NCBI GenBank assembly: GCA_028532985.1
Contig: JANCIK010000003.1
Location: 3,358,001 to 3,422,000 of the forward strand
Source: Stropharia rugosoannulata
Taxonomy: Eukaryota; Basidiomycota; Agaricomycetes; Agaricales; Strophariaceae
Reading direction: 5' to 3'
DNA length: 64,000 bases
Shown here: in pieces, positions 48,584 through 61,918 of the stretch
Position numbering within the stretch: position 1 is the stretch's first letter
Layout: each line of letters begins with the position of its first letter
Position numbers and translations under genes: made by a program
The notes under the pieces: model-generated
The model's database searches: none
What the model was told of the DNA's origin: nothing
What the model saw: the letters and a program-made list of their open reading frames with translations, nothing else

Positions 48584-49793
48584 CTACTCGAGGACTCGGG
48601 AGACATTTGCACTCTTGGTATGAGCTCCTGGCTCTTCTTCAGCAGAGAAACGAAGTGCAGATAAAGGCACTTCCGGTTCCAATCCCATTTTAATGTTACG
48701 ATACACTCTGCAGGAGAGTATGTTGACCAGTACTAGGTGACAGACGAGAAACATGACACTGATTGGGGGCTTGAAGACATAAACGCAAGACACGATAAAT
48801 GGGTTTGTCACCATTACGACCCTACGCGTAGGTTAGAGTGTGCAAGACTTTATGCAAAGCAGAGGGTCTCTCTTACAGGAAATATAACTGGCTGTCTTTC
48901 AGCAGGGCACGCGACACGACGGGAAGGGATTTGCCGAATGTCAGCAAGGTCAGAAATTTGGCGCGCGGTGAAGCGTTGGAGGAGGAAAACATGGCGAATA
49001 TCCGATATGCGATGGCAATGTATACGAGTGTATCGTAGATTGTAAGGGTTATTAAGATGGGGCCGAGAAACGGGCCGTGGATGACTTCGACGCAGTAGCT
49101 CGTTGCACCAGCGCGTGTAGCGGTAAAGGTTACTGGAAGTGTAAGCAGTATACCGACTAGGCCAAGCCACAGCAAGCCAAACGATATGATCACAGCTCTG
49201 CTCATTTCGTAGACGGCGCAGACGCGAAGGTAAAACATAGCTGTTGTGGCAGAAATTGAGAATATGAGTAGCGTGTTGATGGCGTCGTACATCCCAGAGC
49301 ATTCTGAGATAGGCTGAGCTTTATATTCAAGAGGGTTAATTTGAAAAAAATGTATTTAGACCTTGTTTGGCTGTCGGACGAGAAATGAGAGAACGCACTC
49401 AGAAGAACTGCTCGAGTGCCCATGTATCCGAGTAGACTTAGCCTAATAAACTTGTCAGACGAAAATGGCTTAAGGTCTGAATTATCAGCGCACCTAGTGA
49501 TAATATAGATAACGGTGGGTAGCTTGATAGATCGGCGAAATAAAATACAAATATCCAGCTTTCCATTGTCCACTATATCCCAGAGCAGAATCTATCGAAT
49601 ATTTTAAAATGGGGAGAGATTCAACTAAAAGTATTGCACATACAGCCAGGCATCCAATATGAATATACACAGATAAATTGGTTAAGAAAGCCTCCTCAGG
49701 AGGGAAAGAGCCAACAGGCGAAAGGGAAGGACATGAATCTAAAGTCAATGTTGGTAATGGGGTGTGGTTGTTGAAATCGCCAGCGAGAAACAT
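48584..49793 (-). CDS. Agaricomycete multi-pass membrane protein
   Basis: Function unknown. It starts MFLAGDFNNHTPLPTLTLDS at 49793, then a first helix (VYIHIGCLAVCAILLVESLP). The block RRSIKLPTVIYIITRCADNS resembles the 'LPTLxYFxSR' loop common in expanded Agaricomycete seven-helix families. Further helices include LLIFSISATTAMFYLRVCAV, MSRAVIISFGLLWLGLVGIL and LITLTIYDTLVYIAIAYRIF. A C-terminal helix (SVMFLVCHLVLVNILSCRVY) and a polar tail ending SANVSRVLE complete it. Six or seven membrane segments in all, interrupted by several short introns. Related proteins are often annotated only as integral membrane proteins. Confidence 0.75.
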
Positions 49794-50314
49794 TTGGGTG
49801 ATCAGGATTCACGGTCATCCTTGACTTTATACAAATACGGGGTTGAATAGAAAGCCGATGCAGTACTTTTCTGGTTGGATTTTCCATCTAGGACTCAGTA
49901 GATTGCATAGCTCATGATGTTAAATTTTCTTGGCAACCATGATATGAAAGATGTCGAAGCGCCCATATTCATGACATCAGAATGATCATCACGCCTCCTT
50001 GAATACATGACTAACCTCCTGGAGAATTAATAAGTCAATGAATTGTGATAAGCTGTGTTTATGATTTAACTTAATGGACGTATATATGCATGACCATTGA
50101 CAAGGATAATTTTGTTACCAGCGCTCCAATATCAGATGTCCTGGAAAAAATAGCCAATGTGGGCTCTTCCTCAACAAACCCTAAGAAAGTCAGATACTTC
50201 TTCTTCGATCATGTCCCTCGACGGAGAGACTGAGCTTACTACCATAATCAATACCACCGCTTGCAAAATATCCGTTTTAATTTTAGTTGAGGGTTACATA
50301 AAATCAAGGTTGTG
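49794..50314. other. Gap between membrane protein start and deacetylase stop
   Basis: 521 bp; promoter of the membrane protein and 3' flank of the next gene. No gene is recognised. Confidence 0.4.
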
Positions 50315-51519
50315 TCAAGCGACAGAAGTTGTAGGGGGTTTGTATGGGTATTGAGACTTCCAATGTCTCGCAATTTGCTCCCGCGTTGCAACCCAGACGC
50401 CTGGTTTTGAGGATATATATTCAACAATCTGACCGTGCCCACATCAGAAGTATTCACGCTGCGAAAAAAGGTCACTACCTGTTTAATGGCCGGGAAGCGT
50501 CCTGGGCGTCCAATAACGCGAGCGTGAAGTGCGACAGTAAGGTAGGCTGGACGCCCCTCTTCCCCTTCCTCATAAAGAGTATCGAATGCGTTTTTCACAT
50601 GTTCGAAGTACGCCATTGGTGAGCCGAACCCGGGAGCTACCCAGAACTTGAAGTCGTTGCAGTCATACGTGTAAGGGAGCATCAGCAACCCTTCACTCTC
50701 ACCGACAATAGGATCTGGTATCCAGTATGGAAGGTCATCAGCGTCTTCAAAGCCCCCAATCAGTTCCCATATATTATCATTCATTAACTGCGATCACTTA
50801 CAGGTGTCTGCCTGATAGAGAAGCTCCAAGTCTAGTTCGCGGTAGACCTTGGAAACAAGTGCACGACTCCGAGGAGAAGGCCTGCCGTAGTACCAGCCAA
50901 CGGGAACTTTGCCTGTAGGACTAGTCTTCCGGAACGATTCGACCGCCTGCCGGATCAATTTCTCCTCGCTTTCAGCATCCATATGACTGTAGTCAATCCA
51001 GCGATAGCAGTGGGAAGCAGTCTCATGACCTCCCTCTTCGCAGGCCTTAGCAATATCACTAGTTTCATGATATCAGAGACAAACCTGTGGGTAATAAGGA
51101 AAGCATGGTGCGTACGGATTTTGTTCGTAAGCTTTTCCAACGGCATATATTGTAATGGCCATCTTATGTTTTTCAAACAAGTTCAGTAGGCGCCACATGC
51201 CCCGACGGGACCCATATTCGAATTGCGTCTCCATGGGTATGTCGCGCTCGCCCACTAATGCTGCTTTCTAGTCAAACGTGTCAAGTCAGCATCATTCTAT
51301 CAAATGTAACCATGTTGCACTTACAGGACCAACTTCTTGCAGCACGACTTCAGCTTGAGCATCACCATTGTCGAGCGTGTTTTCGCCTCCCTCCTCATAA
51401 TTAATGACAAAGTTGACGGCGATCTTGGCATTATTGGGCCAGTTAGGGTTGGGGGGGTTGCGTCCATACCCTATCAAGTCCCTAGGTGCATAGTTGGTGA
51501 GGTTCACTGTGTTAGACAT
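50315..51519 (-). CDS. PuuE-type polysaccharide deacetylase / allantoinase-like
   Basis: NodB-fold hydrolase. It starts MSNTVNLTNYAPRDLIGYGR. The NYEEGGENT motif is characteristic of the PuuE allantoinase branch rather than chitin deacetylases. Then come GMWRLLNLFEKHKMAITIYA, GHETASHCYRWIDY (metal-site His pair), GWYYGRPSPRSRAL, LLYQADTYADDLPYWIPDP (the last part joined across an intron), LPYTYDCNDFKFW, and, after an intron of 24-30 nt in the Ser codon region, IVEYISSKPGVWVATREQIA ending PTTSVA. The family opens allantoin or related amide rings or removes acyl groups; the true substrate is unknown. It is next to the amidase on the same strand. Confidence 0.85.
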
Positions 51520-51913
51520 TCTAAAGAGACTAGTGAAAGTGCAGATAGAGTGGTCATGCTGAGAGGCGGTGAGCTCTGCCTTAAATCGAGCAAATTTCAG
51601 AATAAGTGTCCTGAGAAAACATAGAAGTCCACAACGCATGGAGCATGATAAGAAGCACAGTTTTGAAAGTGTTATCTTCAGAGAATATCATGGGAGCGTT
51701 GTTCTCACTGTAAAATATCTGAGTGGGAAATATAGATCAGACGAACGGTGCTTAATTTATGAAGATAGATTTAGCCTGATAAATGGTTCCCGAATTAATT
51801 GAGAGTAAAAATATTCTTAGTTCTTCAAGACTTATAACTGGAAAAGCTGCTTTAAGACGGCGAAGATCAAATAGACTCAGAAGAAATTGTACCTATCAAA
51901 ATGACTGCAAGTG
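51520..51913. other. Gap between deacetylase start and amidase stop
   Basis: 394 bp. TGATAAG at 51646-51652, AGATAG at 51763-51768 and TGATAA at 51777-51782 fit the HGATAR core bound by fungal nitrogen GATA factors, but such sites are frequent by chance. Confidence 0.4.
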
Positions 51914-54015
51914 CTACCTTGTCTTCCAATCATATCTCCCCTCCCACGCATGGGCAATTCGAAGTAAAGCCACTTCATCCCACCACTTTCCAACAATCTG
52001 CATACCCACGGGAAGCTTCAGATCAGCGTCAGCCGGTGTGAGCCAGTCCTCCTGGACTGGGGGCAGGGTGCCAATGGGGAATGTGAGAGCCGGGTGACCA
52101 GTGCCATTGAAGGGACAACAGTTCAAGCCCTGTCCAACGGACTTCTGAATTCTACGCAAAGTGGTGGCCTCAGGTGCGGGGTGGGTATTTGCGACCTAAA
52201 AGGCAAGTTGTTATCATGAGGCATTAGCACCAATCAGCCTAGGGTAACGCACAAATGCTACAGTAGGGAGAACAAGGCAATCATATTTCCGGAGTGCGCT
52301 ATCGTATGCATGGCTAATTTCCATCATTTTGTTCATACCCTGCAGATAATATATTAGTGTTTAACTTGTAAGGCATGAAATGGCTGTGTTACTTTGCCAT
52401 AAACAGCCGGCATAACGTCCCAGCCGTATAAAGCATTAAATTGCCCATTTATAGTTGGTGGAATCAGCTTCTCCCATACTTCCTGCTTGAGGGGAAATAG
52501 CCTGGGTCTAGTATTAAGAAAATGTACAAAGAAAAATTTGTGGACATACTTGTTATAAAGATCATTTTGATAATATTGTCGATTGCCATGTGCCTCACCC
52601 AATCTAGTTTTCCCTCCCGCGTAGCGGTTTACAACCTAAAAGTGTTGGTGAGCTTCATCGAGAAAATTGAAGCAAAACTTAGAATAGTACCATCCAAATA
52701 GTAGGTGCAATCGTATGAAGAGGTATGCTAACTTCCTCGACCACAGCCCCAAGTGCCACGAACAATTGTGCCGCTTCCCTGATTTTCATCGCCACACGGG
52801 GGTCAAGTACGGGCATTTCAAAAGCCTCTTTTAAGATGCCGATTGTCCTTCCTGCAAGTGGCATTTCAGCCACTTCAGCGTTGGGATCCTTCAATAGTTG
52901 CGTGTATGGTGGCACATTGACCGGGAATGGGCATCCTGCCCCTGCACGATCATCCATTCCGTCAGCTCCCGCAATGACTTGAAGGAGCAAAGCTGCGTCC
53001 GCCACCGTCCGTGCCATTGGGCCCGCATAGTCGTGTTGCCACTCATTTGATGCGATTGCCGTGTATGGAACCAATCCGAACCTATTATGGTGTTCCATGA
53101 GTAGCCGCTACAGGCGCAGATGTATATAATAGGTTCACTTACGTGGGTTTTATGCCAACCAGACCGCAGAAGGCACTAGGCATCCTGATTGAACCACCTT
53201 GATCAGCACCTATGGCCATATCACAAGATCCATCAGCGACAAGGGCAGCACATCCCGAGCTGCTGCCTCCACTGGTGCGTCCATGGGCGTAAGGGTTGTG
53301 AACCGGGCCTGTGCAGGAGGTGAAAGACGACGCCGATTGGCACATAGATTCGGTGGACGCTTTCCCTACAATCTGCACAATGTATATCAGAACGCTATCG
53401 AACAGTTGTGATTCGAATACGACGGTCACGTACAATTCCTCCCGCTTCCAGAACACGGGTCACAACAGTTGCATCGACGAAAGGCACCCATGGCGGAGAG
53501 ATGGCGTCGCTTTACTTTGATCATTAAGACTGGACCCATGCATGGAAAGATGCGACTTACGTGCCAAGAGTACATGGAACACCTGCAACTGATACACAAT
53601 CCTTTAAGACCACAGTTCTCCCTTCCAAAAGACCTTCACGTATCGTTTCCTTCTTCTGATCCTCAATAGTAACTTTACAAGCCCAAGCATTGAGTAGGTT
53701 TCCCTGAAATATGAATGAGATATGATCAAATGGTACGCAGATTGTTCATTAGCATACCGGACTATCTTTTTCTGGAAAGCTGATGTTGAGCCTCGGAAAC
53801 CTCTCCAGATCTGGGATAAGAGGTGATGGAACATAATCATCCATTTCCAAGATAGACTGAGCGGAGTCATGGAATGCAGCTAGTATTGCGGTATAATCTT
53901 TCACATCCTGAGGATCTTTAACTTTCATCCCGGTCGATATCTTGGACGCTAAGTGACGGACTGTCTCTTCGGTGACAGGATTTCCTTCCCTAACCGCAAG
54001 AGAAACGACGGACAT
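51914..54015 (-). CDS. Amidase (amidase signature family)
   Basis: Hydrolyses carboxamides. It starts [20 protein letters not shown]. Catalytic Lys in [18 protein letters not shown]; the Gly/Ser-rich signature [20 protein letters not shown]; the nucleophile region [20 protein letters not shown] (cis-Ser and Ser). Then [20 protein letters not shown], the [17 protein letters not shown] region and a C-terminus [20 protein letters not shown] ending YDWKTR. About seven introns. It is like fungal general amidases (gmdA/acetamidase type). It is intact, with stop at 51914. Divergent from the OYE gene with a 612-bp shared upstream region. Confidence 0.92.
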
Positions 54016-54627
54016 GATGCCAGCAAAGGCAAGAGTAACAAGACTTGATTTCCAAGCTCGAGGTCATTTTTATTTGCCTAGGATGCATTCCTTTACATAG
54101 AATAGAGATAAGTCTGAGCGTACGGTGCCGGCACGATTGACAGCTGTTCGCAAGGTGTTCGTGAAGGAAAAAGAAGGTTGGTCCCCAGCGGACTCCCGAC
54201 ACCCCTTGATAGTAGCATGTGTAATCACAAGCGCGTCTTGACCGGCACGGCCACCTTGGTTCAAAATATCTGGCAATGTCCACATTGTGTCCACACCTTT
54301 CGGATGTTCAAGTGCTTACATCTCGACTCGTGGGGCTCGCTCTTGGCTCAAGTACCATACGATACATCTTACATAAGTACTTAGCTCTGTAGAGTATAAA
54401 TACGGGCCTTCCTCGTCGAGGAAGGCCGGACTTGAATACAGCGTTTTACCCTGTTTTTCGAGTTACCGTGTGATAAGACTCGTGTTACCACGCCTTGTCA
54501 CACGCTCTCCCTCTTTTGGACACGGAAAAATAACAAATAACGCTAGCCGGTTTTCTTAGGAGATCGGATTCCTCTGGATGCACTGTCGACGACCGTACCC
54601 TGGTGCCTACGGTATCATCATACTATC
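54016..54627. promoter_or_regulatory. Divergent promoter region, amidase / OYE
   Basis: 612 bp between divergent starts. AGATAAG at 54106-54112 and TGATAAG at 54471-54477 match the nitrogen GATA-factor core. A short inverted repeat GGCCTTCCTCGTCGAGGAAGGCC lies at about 54403-54427. Confidence 0.45.
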
Positions 54628-56406
<1,779 letters not shown>

Positions 56407-57030
56407 CTTGTTTAATGTAGACCAGCGTATTCTGCTCTGTATGCCTTGATCTCACCGGCTGTGAACTGAACTGAACGTAAATTACTATTCTTTACGTTAC
56501 AATCTTCAAAAATGCTGTTGCGGTTGGAACGATGCTGACTTCAGGCAATGATGGCAAATGGCATAAGAATAGTTTACTGTCGCTCTTTTAAACTTTGATC
56601 GCCGGGATTCTCCGATTGAAGTGCAGTTGCTTGCACTTGAACTGTGCTGAACAAATCCGTCTAGCAGCCTAGCGATACTTTACTTGTCTAACTATCGATT
56701 TCATTGGGAAGGTCCCAGGACTTTGGTATTAGGTTCGCTCTGCGTTATATGTATGCATCCATATCACTTGCACATCATTTCTGAATGTTGATGCGGATTA
56801 AACATATAGAATGGCCTCAAATATATGATTTTCTCAGCCATTCAACGGAAGTGATATTAGATATGTTGAATCAGACAACTTGTTCGAGAATTAAAAGACT
56901 GTCAAAGCGCACAAGGAACAGATCTACTCAGCCGCACCCATAGCATATCATATTTGAACACCTTGATTTCCTACCGCGGTCCTCACTCGTCCTGTGTCCA
57001 TCCATTGTCACCCAGGCCACAATCAAGAGA
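56407..57030. other. Gap between OYE and WSS1-like gene
   Basis: 624 bp, no gene recognised. It holds the OYE 3' flank and the promoter of the protease gene. Confidence 0.4.
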
Positions 57031-58586
57031 ATGGAAAACGCATGCGTGAGCGCATTCACTCATCTGGAGAACAAGTACAATGCCGCACAGGCCTTGCACT
57101 TGCTCAAAAGGGTTGCATCACTGGTCAAGCCTCTCATGACAAAACGCTCTTGGGTTCTTCCACTGCTTTCCGAGTTCTTCCCAGATAACCCCAAATTGCA
57201 AGGCAAGCTGTTGAATTTGAGTAGACGAGAACCTCTAACTCTCATTTGGGACAATTAGGCCTCAGTATGTGGCTGCTACCGTTTTGATAACCCCCTTGTT
57301 TGACACTAAAGGTAATTAGACGTCAATGCTGGCCAGCAAATCCTTCTCCGCCTACGTCCTGCCCACGATTCGGATACACTGATTCGCGAAGAGGTCGTAG
57401 TCCAGACGATGCTGCACGAGGTAATTATTCGTAACACCTCTCGCTCATGGGAAAGTCGTAGTTGACCTTTCCTCCGTATAGCTTACCCATAACGTTCACG
57501 GTGAACACAACGTTGCCTTTTACAAGTACTTGACAGCGCTGCAAGATGAATACTCCGACCTAGTGAGGTTAGGGCACGATGGTGATGGCTTCCTTTCCAC
57601 CGGACGTATGCTTGTGTCTAGCCCTTACGAAGATATTAATGTGCCGTCGAACGTCACTCGCGTAAGGGCGCTCGAGGCGGCACAAAGGCGTGCAAATGCT
57701 TTGCGAATTGTAAGCACGAGTGGAAGGCTTGGGGGGCGCTCCGGCGCAAACGAGTTGAGTCGCAGAGAATTGATCGCACAAGTAAGCACGTTTTGTATAT
57801 TTCCACAGTACCTACACCTTATAATGTTTATGGTGGAACCATAAAATGTAGGCAGCTGAACGAAGGCTGAAAGATGATCAATCTTGCGGTGCCGGGGCCG
57901 AGATCAACGTTCAAGCAGAAATTGAAAAGGCGAACAAAAATAATGTCAAAGCGCAGGCTAATGAGACGCAAGACATCGGTGCACCCAGAAAGGACTCAGA
58001 GATACATCACGACGATCGGGCTGCCTTGCCTACGGATAATGCGGAAGACATCACAATCGCTCTGCCACGCATATCACAAGTCACAAGCCCTACAATGGAG
58101 TCTACTCTGAAAGAAGATATTACAGAGGGCTTGACTCCGCATGATAAATATAATTCCAAGGCTGATGCAGAAATGCCTAACTCACCAGGATTGGTTTTAG
58201 AAGCTACTCGCTCCACTTCAAAAGACAGGACGCATTTCCCCCAACCTCGACAGCGCTCATCAATGCCATTGCTGTCAGGCTCATCACGAGGCTCAAGAGT
58301 CAGAGTGCCGTTCATCAGCCAAGAGGCTTATTCCACACTGGACCAAAGACCCCCCGCTGACTGGAGATGGCCTTGCTCAGCATGCAAAGCGAAGAACGAA
58401 GCGAGTGCCCCGGTATGTTCTGCGTGCGCTACCCCCATGGCCCAAGTGAAATGGTATGAAAAGGGAGGGTGGACATGTACCGCTTGCGCACAGGGTGGAA
58501 TATCACAGAGGCTCTGGACGTGTATCTGGTGCGGGGAGATGAAGTTTCCTAACAGGCTCACCGACTCTGTCTCGAGAAATGTTTAA
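57031..58586 (+). CDS. WSS1: WLM-domain metalloprotease WSS1-like
   Basis: Protease of DNA-protein crosslink repair. It starts MENACVSAFTHLENKYNAAQ. The WLM domain has LLKRVASLVKPLMTKRSW and LSEFFPDNPKLQGLNVNAGQ, and the zinc motif HELTHNVHGEH. The GLNVN piece needs a GC-AG intron (57203-57258), a 6-nt exon (57259-57264) and a second intron to 57319. The zinc motif is joined across an intron (exon ends 57420, next starts 57482). A charged linker follows, then two RanBP2-type zinc fingers: CSACKAKNEASAPVCSAC and the CTAC...CIWC pair, spaced C-x2-C-x10-11-C-x2-C. The C-terminus reads DSVSRNV. The start could lie further upstream. Confidence 0.9.
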
Positions 58587-59009
58587 TTTTGAGCGCTTGA
58601 GCGTCCGTTCAAGTGATACAAATGCTTCTCAGGGCAATACAGAGATAAAATCCGGGGAGCGAGGATCATTACATTTTGTTTCTAGCATTCATCGGGAGAA
58701 CATCAAGGAAGGTTCTTGATAAAACGAAATCTAAGCGGGACGTGCGATTGATGGATTTAGAACATCGGGGACCTACGAGCAATCTTCAATGGTCAGATCG
58801 AGGCATCAGCGATACAAAAAGTCTCCGGTAACGGTTACAACTATAGTGATATAAGCCGAGGGAGTGAGGTATATTGAATATACTTGAGCGTTTTCTTAAT
58901 GGGCGAACGACGGCCTAGTGTATCCTGCGGAGGACGCCACTGGACAAAAATAGCTTTGCCACAGTGCAGGTGGTGCTAGTAAGCATACCACAGGACGATG
59001 TAACGGGGC
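58587..59009. other. Convergent gap WSS1-like / BCP1
   Basis: 423 bp of 3' flanks; no gene recognised. Confidence 0.4.
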
Positions 59010-60151
59010 CTATCCCTGGCCATATACTTCCGACATTCTCGTTCCCAGGTTCCTCAACATTTCCTCTCCACCAGCCACGAGGATCACACGGCCCCTAATG
59101 TCGACTCCAAAGGCGTCCCTTCCGCGAGTCTCCTGTACCAGTTGTGGCACAGGAGCGACGTATGAATAAGTCATTGAATGCGTAGCCGCCTTAAATATTC
59201 CATCGATCAGAGGTAGTAACTAACATGGGGAGAAGGTTTAACGTACACTCAAGAGTATATCATCCTCCGGATGGTAAGAGTAAATTCCGTCTGTGGGCCG
59301 CCCGGCTCCGTTTTGTGGTGCATCAGGCTGGCGCTGCTTTTTGCTCTTGGACGACGACGCGTCTGTCCTTGGGCGGCGGGTGGCTGCTGAGTTGGCGAGC
59401 ATAGATTCTTCTTCTTCGGTGAGATGATATACGCGTGAAAGGAAAATAAGATGTGTAAAGTGGTATGGTTCTCCCTGGACAAGCTATGTTATCAACAACT
59501 GAAAATCTGAAGATGCAATGAGGGGGACTCACGTCAGCGTTAGCCCACTTTATTTCGTTGGCCAGCATGTTATACATGGGCGGTACCACTTGAACGGGCA
59601 TGTTGACGATACGCTCGCAGAGCACGAGGCCGACATGAGCTTCTGATTGAGAGAAGAGTGCTTTTAGTGTCTCGTGGAAGGTGGGGTGGTTATTGGCAGT
59701 GAGGGCAAGGATGTAATTAGCGATCGCCTTTATGGAGACATTTTGCTGGAGTGTATGTAAGCCTTCGCATTGTTAAGGGGAACCCGTGGAGATTATATGC
59801 AACGTACATGGTGGAGGTGCATATTAAGCACGGTGAATAGAGCGCATGGGTCACTTTCAATTCCGTCAGTTTTGATTGTAGTGCCAATAGTCGGCTGTGA
59901 AAGGATCAGTTCAGTTAGTTCATTCACATGAAGCTGCTCTGCATCGCGTTGAAGTAGCTGCGTAAGGAGCCTCTTGATAGCTTGGTAGTCAACTTTGGGA
60001 TTGGGATCGAAATAATCGAACGAAATGTCGACCAAGCTCTGTGAGATCCGGTTATAGTGATTATTGAATGGCGAGCCCTGCTACTACATACCACGTCTGA
60101 GGACGAGGAAGCGTCGCTGTCGTCGTCTGAAGCTTGCTTGCGTTTGGGCAT
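59010..60151 (-). CDS. BCP1: BCP1 (BCCIP) nuclear export/ribosome chaperone
   Basis: Homologue of yeast Bcp1, which chaperones ribosomal protein uL14 and aids nuclear export of Mss4. It starts MPKRKQASDDDSDASSSSDV (acidic/basic nuclear head) at 60151, then VDISFDYFDPNPKVDYQAIK, the family signature; LLTQLLQRDAEQLHVNELTE, TIGTTIKTDGIESDPCALFT, and GLVLCERIVNMPVQVVPPMY. A basic Ser/Lys insert (SSSKSKKQRQPD) precedes YSYHPEDDILLS, and the last exon reads HSMTYSYVAPVPQLVQETRG and RVILVAGGEEMLRNL, ending VYGQG. Four introns. Complete. Confidence 0.92.
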
Positions 60152-61918
60152 TTATGTGGTTTGGGATCAGAATCGATCTGTACATGCGACGCACGAGAAA
60201 AAGTGATTTCTTTATCTTATCTTATCTACACTTGGACGCAGGCCTTCCCAAGCTTCGATCCACAACCTCGATTTTTAACTCATTCTCCTGCCCCGATACT
60301 TATCATTATCTGCGCCTTTACGAGTGATAAGAGTCCTGGAGCTTCAAAGAGCTCCACATAAATTGAAGACGAAACCTCACCTAACCTCACCCCCAGAGAA
60401 ATTTAACCCTATGTTGCCCATCATGCGGTGAAAGTTTGTAGCCAAGTTGTGGCATTTAGTCCAAAGCAACATTAGTCCATTTCAGAGAAATACGCTCCTG
60501 CATGACTCATAAGAAGTTGGGACTTTACGCCCCTAGTAATACCTCAAACTCCCATGAGATTTTAGGCGCCTGTCCTGTTACACTCGGAATCAAACAAGCA
60601 TGAGGACGGTATTGATTCATTCCAATGTCTTAAGAGTTGATGACATGTATGGCTTACCAGTCAATGTACTTAGCCGTACAATTGCAAGGGCTCAGTCAAA
60701 GGAACGCCGCCCGCTCCGCGCGGAGGCGCAAAACCTCGGACACCCCGAGGGGATGGGGCTTTACTTGATCGCAACGGTGCTGAGTGCCCAATTCTCTTTC
60801 ATGATCAGCGGTATGATGCTTATCGACCACACTCTTTAATTGTGCTAAACCGTGTGCCATAAATACCTACCTGATTAATAACTGCAGCAGAAACTAAGCG
60901 AAGAATATTCGAAGACATTCCATCGACCGGGTAGCTGTAAGTGCTTATCTACGAGTTATATTGACCGTCAATACGATCGTTTCAGCCAGGGTCGAGCCAG
61001 GGTCACTCGCGTGATGGCAAATGGTTGCCGCCGGCCGCGAGCTGCCAGATCCCAGAGGTTACTTTTGGATCAATTGCTATTCACTTGCCATCAACTTTGT
61101 GCGCTGTTTCGACTCAACTTGGAGTCTACTCTTCTCGCCCCGCATACTGCAGTCTGGTTCTAATACGTGATCACCTGTTGTAAGCCTCACGATTCTGGTC
61201 TAATAACATGTCAATAGCTGAGAGGATTGCCTATACATATCCTTTAGCGATGGAATGACATAGAATATCACTGAAATGTAGGCATTGTGTGACTGTCCCC
61301 GATTTTTGTCCCCTTCATCTTTAACGATCAGAATGACAGTTATGCTTTGGAGACCTACATCAACTTTGCCGCCGGTACATGGTCAAATTCCGAGGCAACC
61401 GTTCTGGCCACACAAAGCGTCATTGTAGTATTGCATCCACCGAGGAAGCGTGCAATGCAATCTTAATGTTCATGCAAGCATAGATTATGATCTCACCGCG
61501 GTGAATACGCCAAAATATGCGAAGCGCACGGCCTTGATATGGTCCTTGGAGATTGTGTGAGCGGTCAAGAGTTGGTCAAACACTGCCTTCAATGTAAATA
61601 TTCTATAACTCCTTGAACTGCTCAAGACGAGAGAATGCAGGTCAGTTTAATTTCAACTTACATTACGTCGAACTTACCCCAAAAACCTTGCTATCTTGAA
61701 ATAAATCCGTGGACCGCTGGATCAGAACCTGGCACCTTCTCATATTTATTTTTGGAACTGATACAGAAATTCGTGGTGGTATAAGTGGCACGCCTAACGG
61801 GGTGTTGTGTCATGCGGCTGTAAGGCAGTTTCGTGTCCCTGATGCTGAGATAGTCAATGCTTGAAGATATAAATTCCCCTCAAACCTCTTGTCCGTTATC
61901 AGCCATCCCACCTCAGCA
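60152..61918. other. Gene-free 1.8-kb region before the permease
   Basis: No protein or RNA gene recognised. GC-rich patch at 60700-60745. It holds the divergent promoters of BCP1 and the permease; AGATAG at 61849-61854 fits a GATA-factor core. Confidence 0.4.
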
